From positions 309,209 through 373,208 of the forward strand of contig NZ_JAADJV010000002.1 in assembly GCF_011684115.1 (NCBI RefSeq): a stretch of DNA of 64,000 nt. The letters run 5' to 3'. The stretch's first letter is position 1, and each line of letters begins with the position of its first letter. Both the position numbers and the translations under genes were made by a program. This document shows, piece by piece, positions 20,650 through 30,155 of this stretch. Under the pieces are notes generated by a model. It had not been told where the DNA came from. It was given only the letters and a program-made list of their open reading frames with translations, and did not search any database. The DNA is from Rahnella aceris (GTDB lineage Bacteria; Pseudomonadota; Gammaproteobacteria; Enterobacterales; Enterobacteriaceae).

Positions 20650-21939
20650 TTATTCAGGCAGCGCCATCAGGAATGCACGCATCTCGCTGAAATCAGCCGG
20701 AAGATTATGCGACAACAATGGCAGGTCAGCGCGATCCGCCAGTTCTTTCGGTAAACCGATGTCCTGATCCAGAATCGCTTCCACGCTTTCCTTGAATTTT
20801 GCCGGATGTGCAGTACCGATGAACAGGCCGAACTCGCCCGGTTGCAGCTGGTCACGCAGCACACGGTAAGCAATTGCCGCGTGAGGTTCAGAGATATAAC
20901 CGATATTGGCCAGCTCGCGCATCGCGTCTTCGGTGGTGTCATCGCTGACCGCACCGAAGCCCAGATCTTTCAGCTGCCAGGTTTTACGACGATACAACTC
21001 TTCCACACGCGGCCAGTTGTTTGGCTGGCTGACATCCATAGCGTTCGACAGAGTGGCAACGGTTTTCTTCGGTTCCCACTCGCCGTTAGACAGGAAACGC
21101 GGCACCGTATCATTGGCGTTGGTCGCCGCAATAAAGCGTTTCACCGGCAGGCCGAGGGATTTCGCCAGCAGACCAGCGGTCAGATCACCGAAGTTACCGC
21201 TTGGTACGGAAACCACCAGCTGATTGCGCGCTTCCTGAGGCAGTTGGGCAACCGCTTCAAAGTAGTAGCAAATCTGCGCCAGCAGTCGGCTGATATTGAT
21301 GGAGTTAGCTGAGTTCAGTTTCAGCGCGTGTTTCAGTTCTTCATCATCAAACGCCTGTTTCACCAGCGCCTGACAGGCATCAAAGTCGCCGTCGATGGCG
21401 ACGGTATGAATATTTCCGCCAAGCGTACAGAACAGTTTTTCCTGCAACGGGCTGATTTTGCCGCGCGGATACAGAATCACCACACGAACATTTTTCAGAC
21501 CGTGGAACGCATGTGCCACTGCCGCACCGGTATCACCGGAGGTCGCGGTCAGAATAGTCACCGGCTGATCGCCAGATACCTGAGTCAGGATCTGCGCCAT
21601 GAAACGGCCACCGAAATCTTTAAAGGCCAGGGTCGGGCCGTGGAACAGTTCCAGACAGGCAATGTCGTCTTCTACTTTGGCAACGGGTGCCGGGAAGGCA
21701 AACGCATTTTTTACACGCTGATATAATTCTTCTTCCGGAATTTCATCGCCGATGAAAGCAGAAAGAATTCGGCTGCTGCGGGTGACGAAATCCAGTTCCA
21801 GCAAGCGATCAATTTCGGTCAGTTCAAACTCAGGCAATTCCAGCGGGAAGAATAATCCCTGCTGTTTTCCAAGACCTTGTTTGACGGCCTGAGCAAAGCT
21901 GACCTGCTCGTTGTGATCCTTCAGGTTGTACAGTTTCAT
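20650..21939 (-). CDS. thrC: Threonine synthase
   Basis: ThrC is the PLP enzyme that turns O-phosphohomoserine into threonine, the last step of the pathway. The 429-residue protein starts MKLYNLKDHNEQVSFAQAV and holds the PLP lysine in LAFKDFGGRF (Lys107 region), plus TATSGDTGAAVAHAF and SVPSGNFGDLTAG for phosphate binding. The ATG lies 24 nt after the thrB stop; its ribosome site GGGATAACTA belongs to a 21-bp sequence duplicated at the junction. Confidence 0.97.
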   Translation of the reverse strand: MKLYNLKDHNEQVSFAQAVKQGLGKQQGLFFPLELPEFELTEIDRLLELDFVTRSSRILSAFIGDEIPEEELYQRVKNAFAFPAPVAKVEDDIACLELFHGPTLAFKDFGGRFMAQILTQVSGDQPVTILTATSGDTGAAVAHAFHGLKNVRVVILYPRGKISPLQEKLFCTLGGNIHTVAIDGDFDACQALVKQAFDDEELKHALKLNSANSINISRLLAQICYYFEAVAQLPQEARNQLVVSVPSGNFGDLTAGLLAKSLGLPVKRFIAATNANDTVPRFLSNGEWEPKKTVATLSNAMDVSQPNNWPRVEELYRRKTWQLKDLGFGAVSDDTTEDAMRELANIGYISEPHAAIAYRVLRDQLQPGEFGLFIGTAHPAKFKESVEAILDQDIGLPKELADRADLPLLSHNLPADFSEMRAFLMALPE

Positions 21940-21940
21940 T

Positions 21941-21974
21941 AGTTATCCCAATAAATTATCGAGTTATCCCAATA
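21941..21974. repeat. 13-bp direct repeat (21-bp tandem duplication) at the thrB/thrC junction
   Basis: AGTTATCCCAATA occurs at 21941-21953 and again at 21962-21974, a 21-bp period. On the coding strand one copy contains the end of thrB (TTG GGA TAA) and the other contains a second in-frame TTG GGA TAA followed by the thrC start. The pattern is what a 21-bp tandem duplication would leave. Confidence 0.85.
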
Positions 21975-22893
21975 CCCGCGCGCCCGCGGTATCAAGACGA
22001 CAAATATGAACAAAGCCTTCGTCATTTTGCAGATAATGCGTCTGCAACCAGTCAGCCATACGTTTCGCTGTCGCACTGTCGTTGCACACCGCGAACAACG
22101 TCGGGCCGGAACCGGAAATCCCGCAAGCCAGCGCACCAATTTCTTCTGCGGCGCTGCGGGCTTCGGCAAAGCCCGGCAGCAGACGGGTGCGGTAAGGTTC
22201 AGCAATCACATCTTTCATCAGTTTTGCGGCCAGCGCAGGTTGCTGAGTGTGGCAGGCATGAATAAAGCCCGCCAGATAACGTCCGTGGCTGATGCAATCC
22301 TGACGGCGATACTGCGCAGGTAAAATGGCACGCGCCTCGGCCGTCGAGACTTTAATCCCCGGATACGCCATCACCCACAGCCAGTCATCAAAGCCTGGCA
22401 CGTCCTGGCTGATGATATCGAGTTCTTCCAGCATCAGCTGAATGCCGCCTAAATAGCATGGCGCCACATTATCGAAATGTACGCTACCGGAAATCCGCCC
22501 TTCCAGCTCGCCCATCAGCAACAGCATCTGGTTTTCATTCAGCGGTTTACCGCAAAACTCATTCATCGCCATCAGACCGGCGACCACCGAACAGGCGCTG
22601 GAGCCCAGACCTGAGCCGATCGGCATGTTTTTTTCCAGCGTCATCGCCACCGGCACTTCTTTGCCGATTTCCTGACAGAAACGCTGCCAGCACTGATAAA
22701 CGATATTGTCTTCCATGCGATCCGGCAGTTTAGACACAAACTTGCCTTCGTTTTTCAGACTGAACACTGTGGCCGCCTCAACGGAAACACAGTCGCCCAG
22801 CAGCGTGCCATCCACCGGAGACACGGCCGCGCCCAGAACATCGAAGCCTACGCTGACGTTCCCGATTGAAGCCGGGGCATACACCTTAACCAT
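21964..22893 (-). CDS. thrB: Homoserine kinase
   Basis: ThrB phosphorylates homoserine with ATP. The 309-residue protein belongs to the GHMP kinase superfamily: [20 protein letters not shown] at the N-terminus and the glycine-rich ATP loop [18 protein letters not shown] near residues 86-103. The C-terminal [12 protein letters not shown] motif is also conserved. It starts 1 nt after the thrA stop codon, with the ribosome site TTAGGAG inside the thrA end, so coupling is tight. The C-terminus ARVLG is one copy of a duplicated junction. Confidence 0.97.
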   Translation of the reverse strand: MVKVYAPASIGNVSVGFDVLGAAVSPVDGTLLGDCVSVEAATVFSLKNEGKFVSKLPDRMEDNIVYQCWQRFCQEIGKEVPVAMTLEKNMPIGSGLGSSACSVVAGLMAMNEFCGKPLNENQMLLLMGELEGRISGSVHFDNVAPCYLGGIQLMLEELDIISQDVPGFDDWLWVMAYPGIKVSTAEARAILPAQYRRQDCISHGRYLAGFIHACHTQQPALAAKLMKDVIAEPYRTRLLPGFAEARSAAEEIGALACGISGSGPTLFAVCNDSATAKRMADWLQTHYLQNDEGFVHICRLDTAGARVLG

Positions 22894-22894
22894 A

Positions 22895-25354
22895 TTAAAC
22901 TCCTAACTTCCATGACAGCGTTCTCAAAAGATCGGCAAACACACCTGCCGCTGTCACATCATTACCGGCACCGTAGCCACGCAGAACCAACGGCAACGGC
23001 TGATAATAGCGGCTGTAAAACGCCAGCGCATTCTCCCCATTTTTTACTTTATAAAGCGGGTCATTACCATCGACGGCATCGATTTTTACTTTGCATTGTC
23101 CGTCTTCGATAGCACCGACATAACGCAATACTTTACCTGCGGCGGTGGCATCCGCAACACGCCTGGCAAATTCGGCATCCAGTTCCGGCAGACGCGCCAC
23201 AAATTCATTCACAGTGCCTTCGCTATTGAAGGACGGCGGCAGAACGGATTCCACGTCAATATCCGTCAGCTCCAGTTTGTAACCGGCTTCACGCGCCAGG
23301 ATCAGCAATTTACGGGCAACGTCCATACCGGACAGATCATCACGCGGATCCGGTTCGGTATAGCCCATCTCTTTCGCCTGCAATGTTGCAGCAGATAACG
23401 ACATGCCTTCATCCAGCTTACCGAAGATGAAGGACAGCGAGCCGGAGAGGATGCCGGAGAAACGCATCAGCTCATCACCGGCATTCAGCAGGTTTTGCAG
23501 GTTTTCGATGACCGGTAAACCCGCGCCGACGTTGGTGTCATAGAGGAATTTACGGCGTGAACCATCCGCCGCTTTACGCAACTGATGGTAGTAATTCATG
23601 GAAGAAGTATTGGCCTTTTTGTTCGGCGTTACGACGTGGAAACCGTCGGCAAGGAAATCGGCGTATTGATCAGCCACTTCCTGACTGGAAGTACAGTCAA
23701 CAATCACCGGATTCAGCAGGTGGTATTCTTTCACCAGACGGATCAGACGTCCCAGATTCAGCGGCTCTTTCGCGGCACCCAGTTCATCACGCCAGGTTTC
23801 CAGCGCAATGCCGTGAACGTTAGTCAGCAATGCGCGGGAGTTGGCGATGCCGCAAACGCGCAGATCAATATGTTTGGTTTTCAGCCACGCTTGTTGACGG
23901 CGGATCTGTTCAATCAACGCCCCGCCCACGCCGCCTACGCCGATCAGGAAGACTTCGATAACCTGATCAGTGTTGAACAGCATCTGGTGGCTTACGCGCA
24001 CACCGGTGGTCGCATCGTCGTTATTGACGACCACCGAGATAGAACGTTCAGACGACCCCTGCGCAATCGCCACGATATTGATATTGGCGCGCGCCAGTGC
24101 CGAGAAGAATTTCGCCGAGATACCGCGCAGGGTACGCATGCCGTCGCCGACGACAGAAATAACCGCCAGCTTCTCCATCACATCCAGCGGCTCAAGCAGA
24201 CCGTCTTTCAGCTCCAGATAGAACTCGTCTTCCAGCGCTTTACGGGCGCGTTCCAGTTCGCTTTGCGGCACACAGAAACTGATGCTGTATTCAGAAGAAG
24301 ACTGGGTGATCAGCACCACCGAAATGCCTGAACGGGACATCACCGCAAACACGCGCGCCGCCATGCCGATCATCCCTTTCATACCCGGACCGGAAACGTT
24401 GATCATCGCCATGTTGTTCAGATTAGTGATGCCTTTCACCGGCGTATTATCGCCGAGGCTTTCGCTGCCAATCAGCGTGCCTGGCGCCTGCGGGTTGGTG
24501 GTGTTTTTGATCAGGCAAGGGATCTGGAACTGGGCAATCGGCAGGATGGTACGCGGATGAAGCACTTTCGCACCAAAGTACGACAGCTCCATCGCTTCCT
24601 GATATGACATGGATTTCAGTAAGCGGGCGTCCGGCACGATGCGCGGATCGCAAGTATACACACCGTCGACGTCAGTCCAGATCTCACAACAGTCGGCACG
24701 TAAACAGGCAGCCAGCACGGCGGCTGAATAATCGGAACCATTACGTCCGAGCACCACCAGTTCGCCCTGCTCGTTACCGGCAGTGAAACCGGCCATCAGC
24801 ACGATGTGATCGGCTGGAATAGCGCTGGCGGCGATACGCCGGGTGGATTCGTTGATGTCCACAGTCGATTCAAGGTAATGCCCCTGCGCGAGCAGTTTTT
24901 CGACCGGGTTAATGACGGTGACGCCAAAACCTTTGGCCAGGAACACCGCTTCCATAATAGCGATAGAGAGCTTTTCACCACGACAGATGATGGAGGCATT
25001 TACACTGTCCGGGCATTGTCCCAGCAGGGCAATACCGTGCATCAGTTGTTTAAGCTGAGCGAATTCGTGATCGACAAACGCTTTCACTTTCGGCAAATCA
25101 AAACCCGGTTGCGCGGCCGCCAGGCCGGTTATCAGCTGACCAAAAATGTTTTCCGCATCACTCATGATGGTCTGAATGTCCTGCCCTGCGACAGTTCGTT
25201 CAATCATAGCAACCAGATAGTTGGTGATTTTGGCAGGCGCGGATAATACCGTCGCGACCTGTCCCTGACGTGCATTGCTTTCCATAATGTCCGCAACCCG
25301 CAAGAAGCGTTCTGCGTTTGCTACCGAGGTCCCGCCAAATTTCAACACTCGCAT
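22895..25354 (-). CDS. thrA: Bifunctional aspartokinase I / homoserine dehydrogenase I
   Basis: ThrA catalyses the first and third steps from aspartate to homoserine and is feedback-inhibited by threonine. The 819-residue protein has an N-terminal aspartokinase domain ([27 protein letters not shown] near 205), a central regulatory region with two ACT-like units (about 310-455), and a homoserine dehydrogenase domain from about 465 ([27 protein letters not shown]). Start 25354 (MRVLKFGG) is chosen: it follows GGAGAGAACCAGAA and matches E. coli, while a 17-codon upstream extension runs into the attenuator region. First structural gene after thrL. Confidence 0.98.
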   Translation of the reverse strand: MRVLKFGGTSVANAERFLRVADIMESNARQGQVATVLSAPAKITNYLVAMIERTVAGQDIQTIMSDAENIFGQLITGLAAAQPGFDLPKVKAFVDHEFAQLKQLMHGIALLGQCPDSVNASIICRGEKLSIAIMEAVFLAKGFGVTVINPVEKLLAQGHYLESTVDINESTRRIAASAIPADHIVLMAGFTAGNEQGELVVLGRNGSDYSAAVLAACLRADCCEIWTDVDGVYTCDPRIVPDARLLKSMSYQEAMELSYFGAKVLHPRTILPIAQFQIPCLIKNTTNPQAPGTLIGSESLGDNTPVKGITNLNNMAMINVSGPGMKGMIGMAARVFAVMSRSGISVVLITQSSSEYSISFCVPQSELERARKALEDEFYLELKDGLLEPLDVMEKLAVISVVGDGMRTLRGISAKFFSALARANINIVAIAQGSSERSISVVVNNDDATTGVRVSHQMLFNTDQVIEVFLIGVGGVGGALIEQIRRQQAWLKTKHIDLRVCGIANSRALLTNVHGIALETWRDELGAAKEPLNLGRLIRLVKEYHLLNPVIVDCTSSQEVADQYADFLADGFHVVTPNKKANTSSMNYYHQLRKAADGSRRKFLYDTNVGAGLPVIENLQNLLNAGDELMRFSGILSGSLSFIFGKLDEGMSLSAATLQAKEMGYTEPDPRDDLSGMDVARKLLILAREAGYKLELTDIDVESVLPPSFNSEGTVNEFVARLPELDAEFARRVADATAAGKVLRYVGAIEDGQCKVKIDAVDGNDPLYKVKNGENALAFYSRYYQPLPLVLRGYGAGNDVTAAGVFADLLRTLSWKLGV

Positions 25355-25388
25355 TTCTGGTTCTCTCCTGAAGCTCTCGTTTAAATGT

Positions 25389-25420
25389 AAAAAAAAAGCC
25401 CGCACTGGTTAGGTGCGGGC
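25389..25420 (-). terminator. Attenuator terminator of the thr operon
   Basis: On the minus strand GCCCGCAC (25420-25413) pairs with GTGCGGGC (25405-25398) around a 7-nt loop and is followed by a long T-run (complement of 25389-25397). It lies 23 nt after the thrL stop and 34 nt before the thrA start, exactly as expected of the thr attenuator. Confidence 0.95.
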
Positions 25421-25443
25421 TTTTTTTCTTTTTCCTGTACGCG

Positions 25444-25512
25444 TCAGCCCGCCCCGTTACCTGTGGTATCGGTGGTGGTAATAATTGTTGTGTTCAGGCT
25501 GATGATTCGCAT
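25444..25512 (-). CDS. thrL: thr operon leader peptide
   Basis: A 22-codon frame on the minus strand encodes MRIISLNTTIITTTDTTGNG followed by AG and a stop. It carries 7 threonine and 4 isoleucine codons, as regulatory codons in the attenuation model; E. coli ThrL is 21 residues with 8 Thr and 4 Ile and the same GNGAG end. Stalling on these codons when charged tRNA-Thr or tRNA-Ile is scarce would prevent the downstream terminator from forming. The frame is too short for gene finders and is found by position. Confidence 0.96.
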   Translation of the reverse strand: MRIISLNTTIITTTDTTGNGAG

Positions 25513-25559
25513 TTTTATTTTCTGTCTGTCTTTAGGTTTGTACTCTGTCTGCCTCTATT

Positions 25560-25587
25560 AGCTAAAGCATAAGGCACAATAAGTCAA
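25560..25587 (-). promoter_or_regulatory. thr operon promoter
   Basis: On the minus strand TTGACT (25587-25582), a 16-bp spacer, TTAGCT (25565-25560). The -35 TTGACTTA and the general layout match E. coli thrLp. The start site would be about 40 nt before thrL. Confidence 0.75.
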
Positions 25588-25728
25588 TTTTTTTCTATTT
25601 TCGGCAGGTTAATCACGGACAGAATGAAATGGATAATTATCTGCCTTTAAAAGCATTTCCAGTACGATCGATAACTCTGCTATCACCGCACCGGATATCG
25701 AACTGTAGCGGTAAGGATTCCCCTCACA

Positions 25729-26415
25729 TCATTGGGTCAGTTTTTTTTCGATGTCATGTAGCAAAGTATGCAGCATTGCCGCATCGCGCTGCTGCAAAAG
25801 ACCGAGACGCTGATGCAGCCAGTCGGACAATTTCTGGTCATCTTCTGCCCCGACATTTTCCAGTAATCGCCCGACCCGTGCACGCAATGCCGACAACTGT
25901 CCCGCTTCGGCATTTTCAGGTTTCACTGAGGTCACCTGATTGAGAGACGATAACTGATAACAGAATACCATCACGGCCTGCCCCAGATTCAGCGACGGGT
26001 AATCCGCCACCATCGGAACGCCGGTCAGCACATCAGCCAGTTCCAGCTCTTCATTGGTCAGCCCGGAATCCTCACGGCCAAATACCAGCGCAGCGTGATT
26101 CACCCACTGGCTTTTCTCTTCAAGCTGCACCTGCAACTCCTGAGGCGTGCAGTAATAGTGAAATTTAGCCCGGCTGCGGGCCGTCGTCGCGACAGTAAAA
26201 TCAATATCAGCCAGAGCTTCTGCCAGTGTGCTGAAATGCAGAGCATTTTGCAGGATGTCCTGCGAACCATGTGCCACCCAACCGGCTTCCGGCTTGAGAT
26301 GTGCCTCGCTGTCCACAATACGCAAGGAAGCAAAGCCCATGGTTTTCATTGCGCGGGCTGCCGCACCGACATTTTCCGGGCGAGCCGGTGACACTAAAAT
26401 AATATGAAGTTGCAT
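25729..26415 (-). CDS. yjtD: TrmH/SpoU-like RNA 2'-O-methyltransferase YjtD
   Basis: YjtD (LasT) is a SPOUT-fold predicted SAM-dependent RNA ribose methyltransferase, related to TrmJ. The 228-residue chain, same length as E. coli YjtD, shows motif 1 (LVSPARPENVGAAARAMKTMG), motif 2 (ALVFGREDSGLTNEEL) and motif 3 (SLNLGQAVMVFCYQL), which form the knotted SAM pocket. The biological RNA target is not established. It lies between arcA and thrL as in E. coli. Confidence 0.92.
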   Translation of the reverse strand: MQLHIILVSPARPENVGAAARAMKTMGFASLRIVDSEAHLKPEAGWVAHGSQDILQNALHFSTLAEALADIDFTVATTARSRAKFHYYCTPQELQVQLEEKSQWVNHAALVFGREDSGLTNEELELADVLTGVPMVADYPSLNLGQAVMVFCYQLSSLNQVTSVKPENAEAGQLSALRARVGRLLENVGAEDDQKLSDWLHQRLGLLQQRDAAMLHTLLHDIEKKLTQ

Positions 26416-27081
26416 ATGACGCCTTTGCAGGAAGGAAAAAGAATTTGCCGCCTGTATTTCAGCGATGAAATTTTATCCTGTTTCAGACCTATTCATCGTT
26501 TATATTCTTCACAAGAACTTAACAGTCGACTTGATATATTCCTTTATTTTATCGGAAAAGCTTAACCGGGAGGTAAAAAAGCTGCTGGCAGGGTTAAGCA
26601 CGTTCCCTTAAAAAATTAGTCATTATTTTTCATATGGATATATAATAATGATACATACAGATTTTGCATTTATCTTGGGTTTCCTGAGGATTAGCTGAAT
26701 CGTGTACAATAAAGGCCGAAATGTGACTCAAACGTGCATTCTTGTAAGTGTTTTTCACTGTTCTGTTACCGTGCTACAATTGAACTTGATATATGTCAAC
26801 AAACCGTAATTTTGTTGGGTGGTAATTTCGACACTCGCTGTTATATTGCTGTTAATAGGGTTAGGATATGCGCCGCTTTAGGACCCCGTGGAACTGCAGA
26901 AAGTGGAATCCCTGACCGAGCTTGCGATGTTGTTGCCGTTGATGGAAATTGCATCGAGAACGCATTTACGTACTTTAGTCATGTAACGAGTGAGATGGCC
27001 AATAAGGCATCGAAATTCATTGGGATATCAAGGACTTCTGTACTCCTATTTTCTATTTGTTGGCAATCTTAGGTAGCAATC
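26416..27081 (+). promoter_or_regulatory. Long leader/promoter region of arcA
   Basis: This 666-bp spacer between the divergent yjtD and arcA holds no convincing gene. The left half is AT-rich. The right half (from about 26800) is less AT-rich and ends GTTGGCAATCTTAGGTAGCA just before the arcA ATG, which resembles the E. coli arcA leader as I recall it. Two short frames with ATG starts occur in it: 15 codons from 26868 and 19 codons (MLLPLMEIASRTHLRTLVM) from 26930. A 112-codon frame across 26734-27072 looks like chance. Promoters cannot be fixed, although several TACAAT/TATAAT-like boxes are present. Confidence 0.5.
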
Positions 27082-27798
27082 ATGCAGACCCCTCACATTC
27101 TGATCGTCGAAGACGAGTTAGTGACACGTAATACGTTAAAGAGCATTTTTGAAGCAGAAGGCTACATGGTGCATGAAGCCAATGATGGCGCTGAAATGCA
27201 CCACATTCTGTCCGAAAATGATATCAATCTGGTTATCATGGACATCAACCTGCCAGGCAAAAATGGCCTGCTGCTGGCACGCGAACTGCGTGAACAAGCC
27301 AGCGTTGCTTTGATGTTCCTGACCGGCCGCGACAACGAAGTTGATAAAATTTTGGGTCTGGAAATCGGCGCTGATGACTATATCACCAAGCCATTCAACC
27401 CGCGCGAACTGACCATCCGCGCACGCAATCTGCTGTCCCGCACGATGAACCTGGGTACTACCGGTGAAGAACGTCGTCTGGTTGAAAGCTACAAATTCAA
27501 TGGCTGGGAACTCGATATCAACAGCCGTTCGCTGATAAGCCCGCAGGGCGAACAGTATAAGTTACCGCGCAGTGAATTCCGCGCCATGCTGCATTTTTGT
27601 GAAAACCCGGGCAAAATCCAAACCCGTGGCGATTTGCTGAAGAAAATGACCGGCCGTGAGCTGAAACCTCATGACCGTACTGTTGACGTGACTATCCGTC
27701 GCATCCGTAAGCATTTCGAAGCGACTCCGGATACGCCGGAAATCATCGCCACTATCCATGGTGAAGGTTACCGTTTCTGCGGTGATCTGGAAGACTGA
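27082..27798 (+). CDS. arcA: Two-component response regulator ArcA (anoxic redox control)
   Basis: ArcA, phosphorylated by ArcB, represses aerobic respiration genes and activates fermentation genes when oxygen is low. The 238-residue protein has the receiver domain (1-120) with phospho-acceptor Asp54 in [10 protein letters not shown], the conserved Lys in [10 protein letters not shown] near 105, and an OmpR-type winged helix (about 135-235) with [13 protein letters not shown] as recognition helix. Length and sequence match E. coli. It is transcribed alone, convergent with creA, with a shared terminator. Confidence 0.98.
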   Translation: MQTPHILIVEDELVTRNTLKSIFEAEGYMVHEANDGAEMHHILSENDINLVIMDINLPGKNGLLLARELREQASVALMFLTGRDNEVDKILGLEIGADDYITKPFNPRELTIRARNLLSRTMNLGTTGEERRLVESYKFNGWELDINSRSLISPQGEQYKLPRSEFRAMLHFCENPGKIQTRGDLLKKMTGRELKPHDRTVDVTIRRIRKHFEATPDTPEIIATIHGEGYRFCGDLED

Positions 27799-27842
27799 TA
27801 CAGAAGGTTGCCAACCGCTCTGCAGTCGATGTGATAAAACGT

Positions 27843-27867
27843 AAAGGCCAGCGAAAGCTGGCCTTTT
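27843..27867. terminator. Bidirectional terminator between arcA and creA
   Basis: AAAGGCCAGC (27843-27852), GAAA tetraloop, GCTGGCCTTT (27857-27866). The stem is perfect and flanked by A/T on both sides. Confidence 0.9.
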
Positions 27868-27889
27868 GATTTGGATCCCTTGGTGAAAC

Positions 27890-28372
27890 TCAAGGCTCAG
27901 CATGTCCCCACGGAATGATCGGCACCGCGCTGAGGGCATTTTTAGGTGAACCGTCCACGACTTTATCGGAATAACTCAGGTAGATAAGCGCATTACGTTT
28001 TTCATCATAAAAACGCACCACCTGCAGCTTTTTAAACACCAGAGAGGTACGTTTCTGGAAAACTACAGTGCCTTTGTCTTTGCCCTGCTTAATCTTATCG
28101 CTGAGCTCGATAGGTCCTACTTGCTGACAGGAAATCGCCGCATCCGATGTATCTTCGGCCAGACCTAATCCGCCCTTGATGCCGCCGGTTTTTGCACGAC
28201 TGATATAACAAGTTACATTTTTAATATCAGGATCATCAAAGGCCTCGACCACAATTTTATGGTCCGGACCGAATAATTTGAAGACGGTATCCACTGATCC
28301 CACTTGCTCTGCACGCGCTGCTCCAGAACAAAAAATAAACATCCCAAATACAAAAATCCAACATTTATTCAT
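27890..28372 (-). CDS. creA: CreA family periplasmic protein
   Basis: CreA is a small exported protein of unknown function. The start at 28372 gives 160 residues with a signal peptide ([20 protein letters not shown], cleavage near 21) and good GGAG ribosome site; the frame continues 40 codons upstream without family similarity. The mature part is nearly identical to E. coli Cre[53 protein letters not shown] and the C-terminal PIIPWGH. In E. coli it heads creABCD. Here the next gene is arcA and creB, creC and creD are absent, so creA stands alone. Confidence 0.93.
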   Translation of the reverse strand: MNKCWIFVFGMFIFCSGAARAEQVGSVDTVFKLFGPDHKIVVEAFDDPDIKNVTCYISRAKTGGIKGGLGLAEDTSDAAISCQQVGPIELSDKIKQGKDKGTVVFQKRTSLVFKKLQVVRFYDEKRNALIYLSYSDKVVDGSPKNALSAVPIIPWGHAEP

Positions 28373-28524
28373 TAAGTTACTCCACGTCATCAGCATGACG
28401 TTGTTTTCTAAAGAAACCACAATCAGAAAGCGTGCATTCACACTTTCGGAATGAAATACTCTGTAACACCTGTAAATAGCACAGATAGCCAAAAAAATCT
28501 TAAGCAGTCTTATCGGGAAAAAGT

Positions 28525-28533
28525 TGCTATTAT
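28525..28533 (+). promoter_or_regulatory. Extended -10 element of the likely rob promoter
   Basis: TGCTATTAT (28525-28533) is an extended -10 box 47 nt before the rob start codon. No good -35 is present, which is compatible with the extended type. Only the element itself is seen. Confidence 0.45.
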
Positions 28534-28580
28534 GCCGCCCATCATTCTGTGCATTTATCTTAGTTCAACGAGGACGATCT

Positions 28581-29444
28581 ATGGATCAAGCAGGAATCAT
28601 TCGTGACCTTCTTAGCTGGTTAGAAACCCATTTAGACCAGCCCTTGTCACTCGACAATGTCGCAGCCAAGGCCGGCTATTCCAAGTGGCACCTGCAGCGC
28701 ATGTTTAAAGACGTCACGAATAATGCCATTGGTGCTTATATTCGTGCCCGCCGCCTGTCGAAAGCGGCTGTCGCTTTGCGTCTCACCAGTCGCCCGATAT
28801 TAGATATCGCCCTTCAGTACCGTTTTGACTCCCAACAAACGTTTACCCGGGCTTTCAAAAAACAATTCGCACAAACGCCGGCATTGTATCGTCGTGCTGA
28901 AGACTGGCATTCGTTTGGTATTTGCCCGCCTATCCGACTGGGTGCATTCATTCTGCCGCAACCCGAGTATGTCTCATTACCAGAACAGCATCTGATCGGC
29001 ATGACGCAAAGCTATTCATGTACGCTGGAGCAAATCACCACGTACCGCAACGAGATGCGTCGTCACTTCTGGCGTCAATATATTGGGGAAGCGAAAACGC
29101 TGCCGCCCATTCTTTATGGCCTGCACCATTCACGTCCAAGCCAGGAGAAAGATGACGAGCAGGAAGTATTGTACACGACAGCGCTGGAAGCTCAGCACCT
29201 GCCGGAAAACGTTGAAGGTCAGCCTATTGTGTTGCAGCACGGTGAATATGCCATGTTCCACTACAATGGCACGCCGGAACGTTTGCAGGAATTTATTCTG
29301 ACGTTGTACAGCACCTGTCTGCCAACATTGAAACTGACCCGCAGAAAGGGACAGGATATCGAACGCTTTTACACGAATGGCCATGCCCCCGGCACTGCGC
29401 CAACCGAAATACAGTGTGATTACCTGATCCCAATCCGCCGCTAA
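28581..29444 (+). CDS. rob: Right origin-binding AraC-family regulator Rob
   Basis: Rob is an abundant AraC/XylS regulator that shares the marbox regulon with MarA and SoxS (multidrug efflux, organic-solvent and superoxide defence). The 287-residue protein starts MDQAGIIRDLLSWLE after AACGAGG; a 19-codon longer frame has no support. Two helix-turn-helix units lie in residues 1-110 (LSLDNVAAKAGYSKWHLQRMF; PILDIALQYRFDSQQTFTRAF), almost the same as E. coli. The C-terminal GyrI-like domain (about 120-287, ending LIPIRR) binds effectors such as bile salts or dipyridyl in E. coli. Convergent with gpmB. Confidence 0.96.
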   Translation: MDQAGIIRDLLSWLETHLDQPLSLDNVAAKAGYSKWHLQRMFKDVTNNAIGAYIRARRLSKAAVALRLTSRPILDIALQYRFDSQQTFTRAFKKQFAQTPALYRRAEDWHSFGICPPIRLGAFILPQPEYVSLPEQHLIGMTQSYSCTLEQITTYRNEMRRHFWRQYIGEAKTLPPILYGLHHSRPSQEKDDEQEVLYTTALEAQHLPENVEGQPIVLQHGEYAMFHYNGTPERLQEFILTLYSTCLPTLKLTRRKGQDIERFYTNGHAPGTAPTEIQCDYLIPIRR

Positions 29445-29462
29445 CGCCTTCTGGCGTTAGCG
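29439..29462. terminator. Shared hairpin overlapping both stop codons of rob and gpmB
   Basis: CGCTAACGCC (29439-29448), TTCT, GGCGTTAGCG (29453-29462): a perfect 10-bp stem. The rob stop TAA (29442-29444) is in one arm and the gpmB stop (29457-29459) in the other. No T-run follows on either strand, so any terminator role is uncertain. Confidence 0.6.
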
Positions 29463-30104
29463 TTGCAACTCGTCTAACGCGGGCAGATCAAGATGTGAGA
29501 CATCGCCCGCCGTTTCCACAATCCAGCCATTTGCCAGCCAGGCGCTTTGCTGGTGATCAACACGCGACAGCGAACAGTTACGCAGGCGCAGACGGCGTTC
29601 CGCATAGGCAGGCAAGCCAAGGATCGTACTGATCAGACAGCCCAGCGCAATACCGTGGCTGACCAGCAGCGGCTTGCTTCCCGCCGGTAAATCCAGACAG
29701 CTGTCGAGCGCGGCACGCATACGCACGGCCAGTTCAGTCATCGTTTCACCTTCGGGGATGCGCCCTTTGGGTGAACCATCAACCATCTGCTTACGCCATA
29801 TTTCTTCCTGCTCCGTCAGACCATCCAGAATACGTTCTTCCAGCACGCCCATGTGCAGTTCGCGCAAACGTGGCTCATTGATCACTTCACACCCGCAGGC
29901 ATCAGCGATAATCTGCGCCGTGTGGCGGGTACGTCCTAAATCACTGGTGATAACGTGAGTGATCCCTTCTTTACGCACGCGCTCAGCAACCTGACGGGCC
30001 TGGTAAAGACCTTTAGCCGTCAGCGGGCTGTCTGACTGCCCCTGAATACGGCGGGCGGCGTTCCATTCTGTTTCGCCATGACGGACGAGATATACCTGTA
30101 ACAT
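29457..30104 (-). CDS. gpmB: Histidine-phosphatase-superfamily protein GpmB (YtjC)
   Basis: The 215-residue protein matches E. coli GpmB in length and sequence. The phosphohistidine motif is LVRHGETEWN (Arg8, His9), the acid/base Glu lies in LHMGVLEE near residue 82, and the second catalytic His in LLVSHGIALG near residue 150. Although named phosphoglycerate mutase 2, this branch is more likely a phosphatase of sugar phosphates; the true substrate is not certain. It is divergent from yjjX and convergent with rob. Confidence 0.92.
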   Translation of the reverse strand: MLQVYLVRHGETEWNAARRIQGQSDSPLTAKGLYQARQVAERVRKEGITHVITSDLGRTRHTAQIIADACGCEVINEPRLRELHMGVLEERILDGLTEQEEIWRKQMVDGSPKGRIPEGETMTELAVRMRAALDSCLDLPAGSKPLLVSHGIALGCLISTILGLPAYAERRLRLRNCSLSRVDHQQSAWLANGWIVETAGDVSHLDLPALDELQR

Positions 30105-30155
30105 GAGTGTTTTCCGTTATACTGCGTGAAATTTGCTAAAGGATGCTAAAACTCT

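Noticed and set aside
23585..24331. 248-codon plus-strand frame inside thrA
   Set aside because: Antisense of thrA, explained by codon bias of the real gene.
26734..27072. 112-codon frame upstream of arcA
   Set aside because: No ribosome site, cysteine-rich random-looking sequence, and it overlaps the arcA leader; treated as non-coding.
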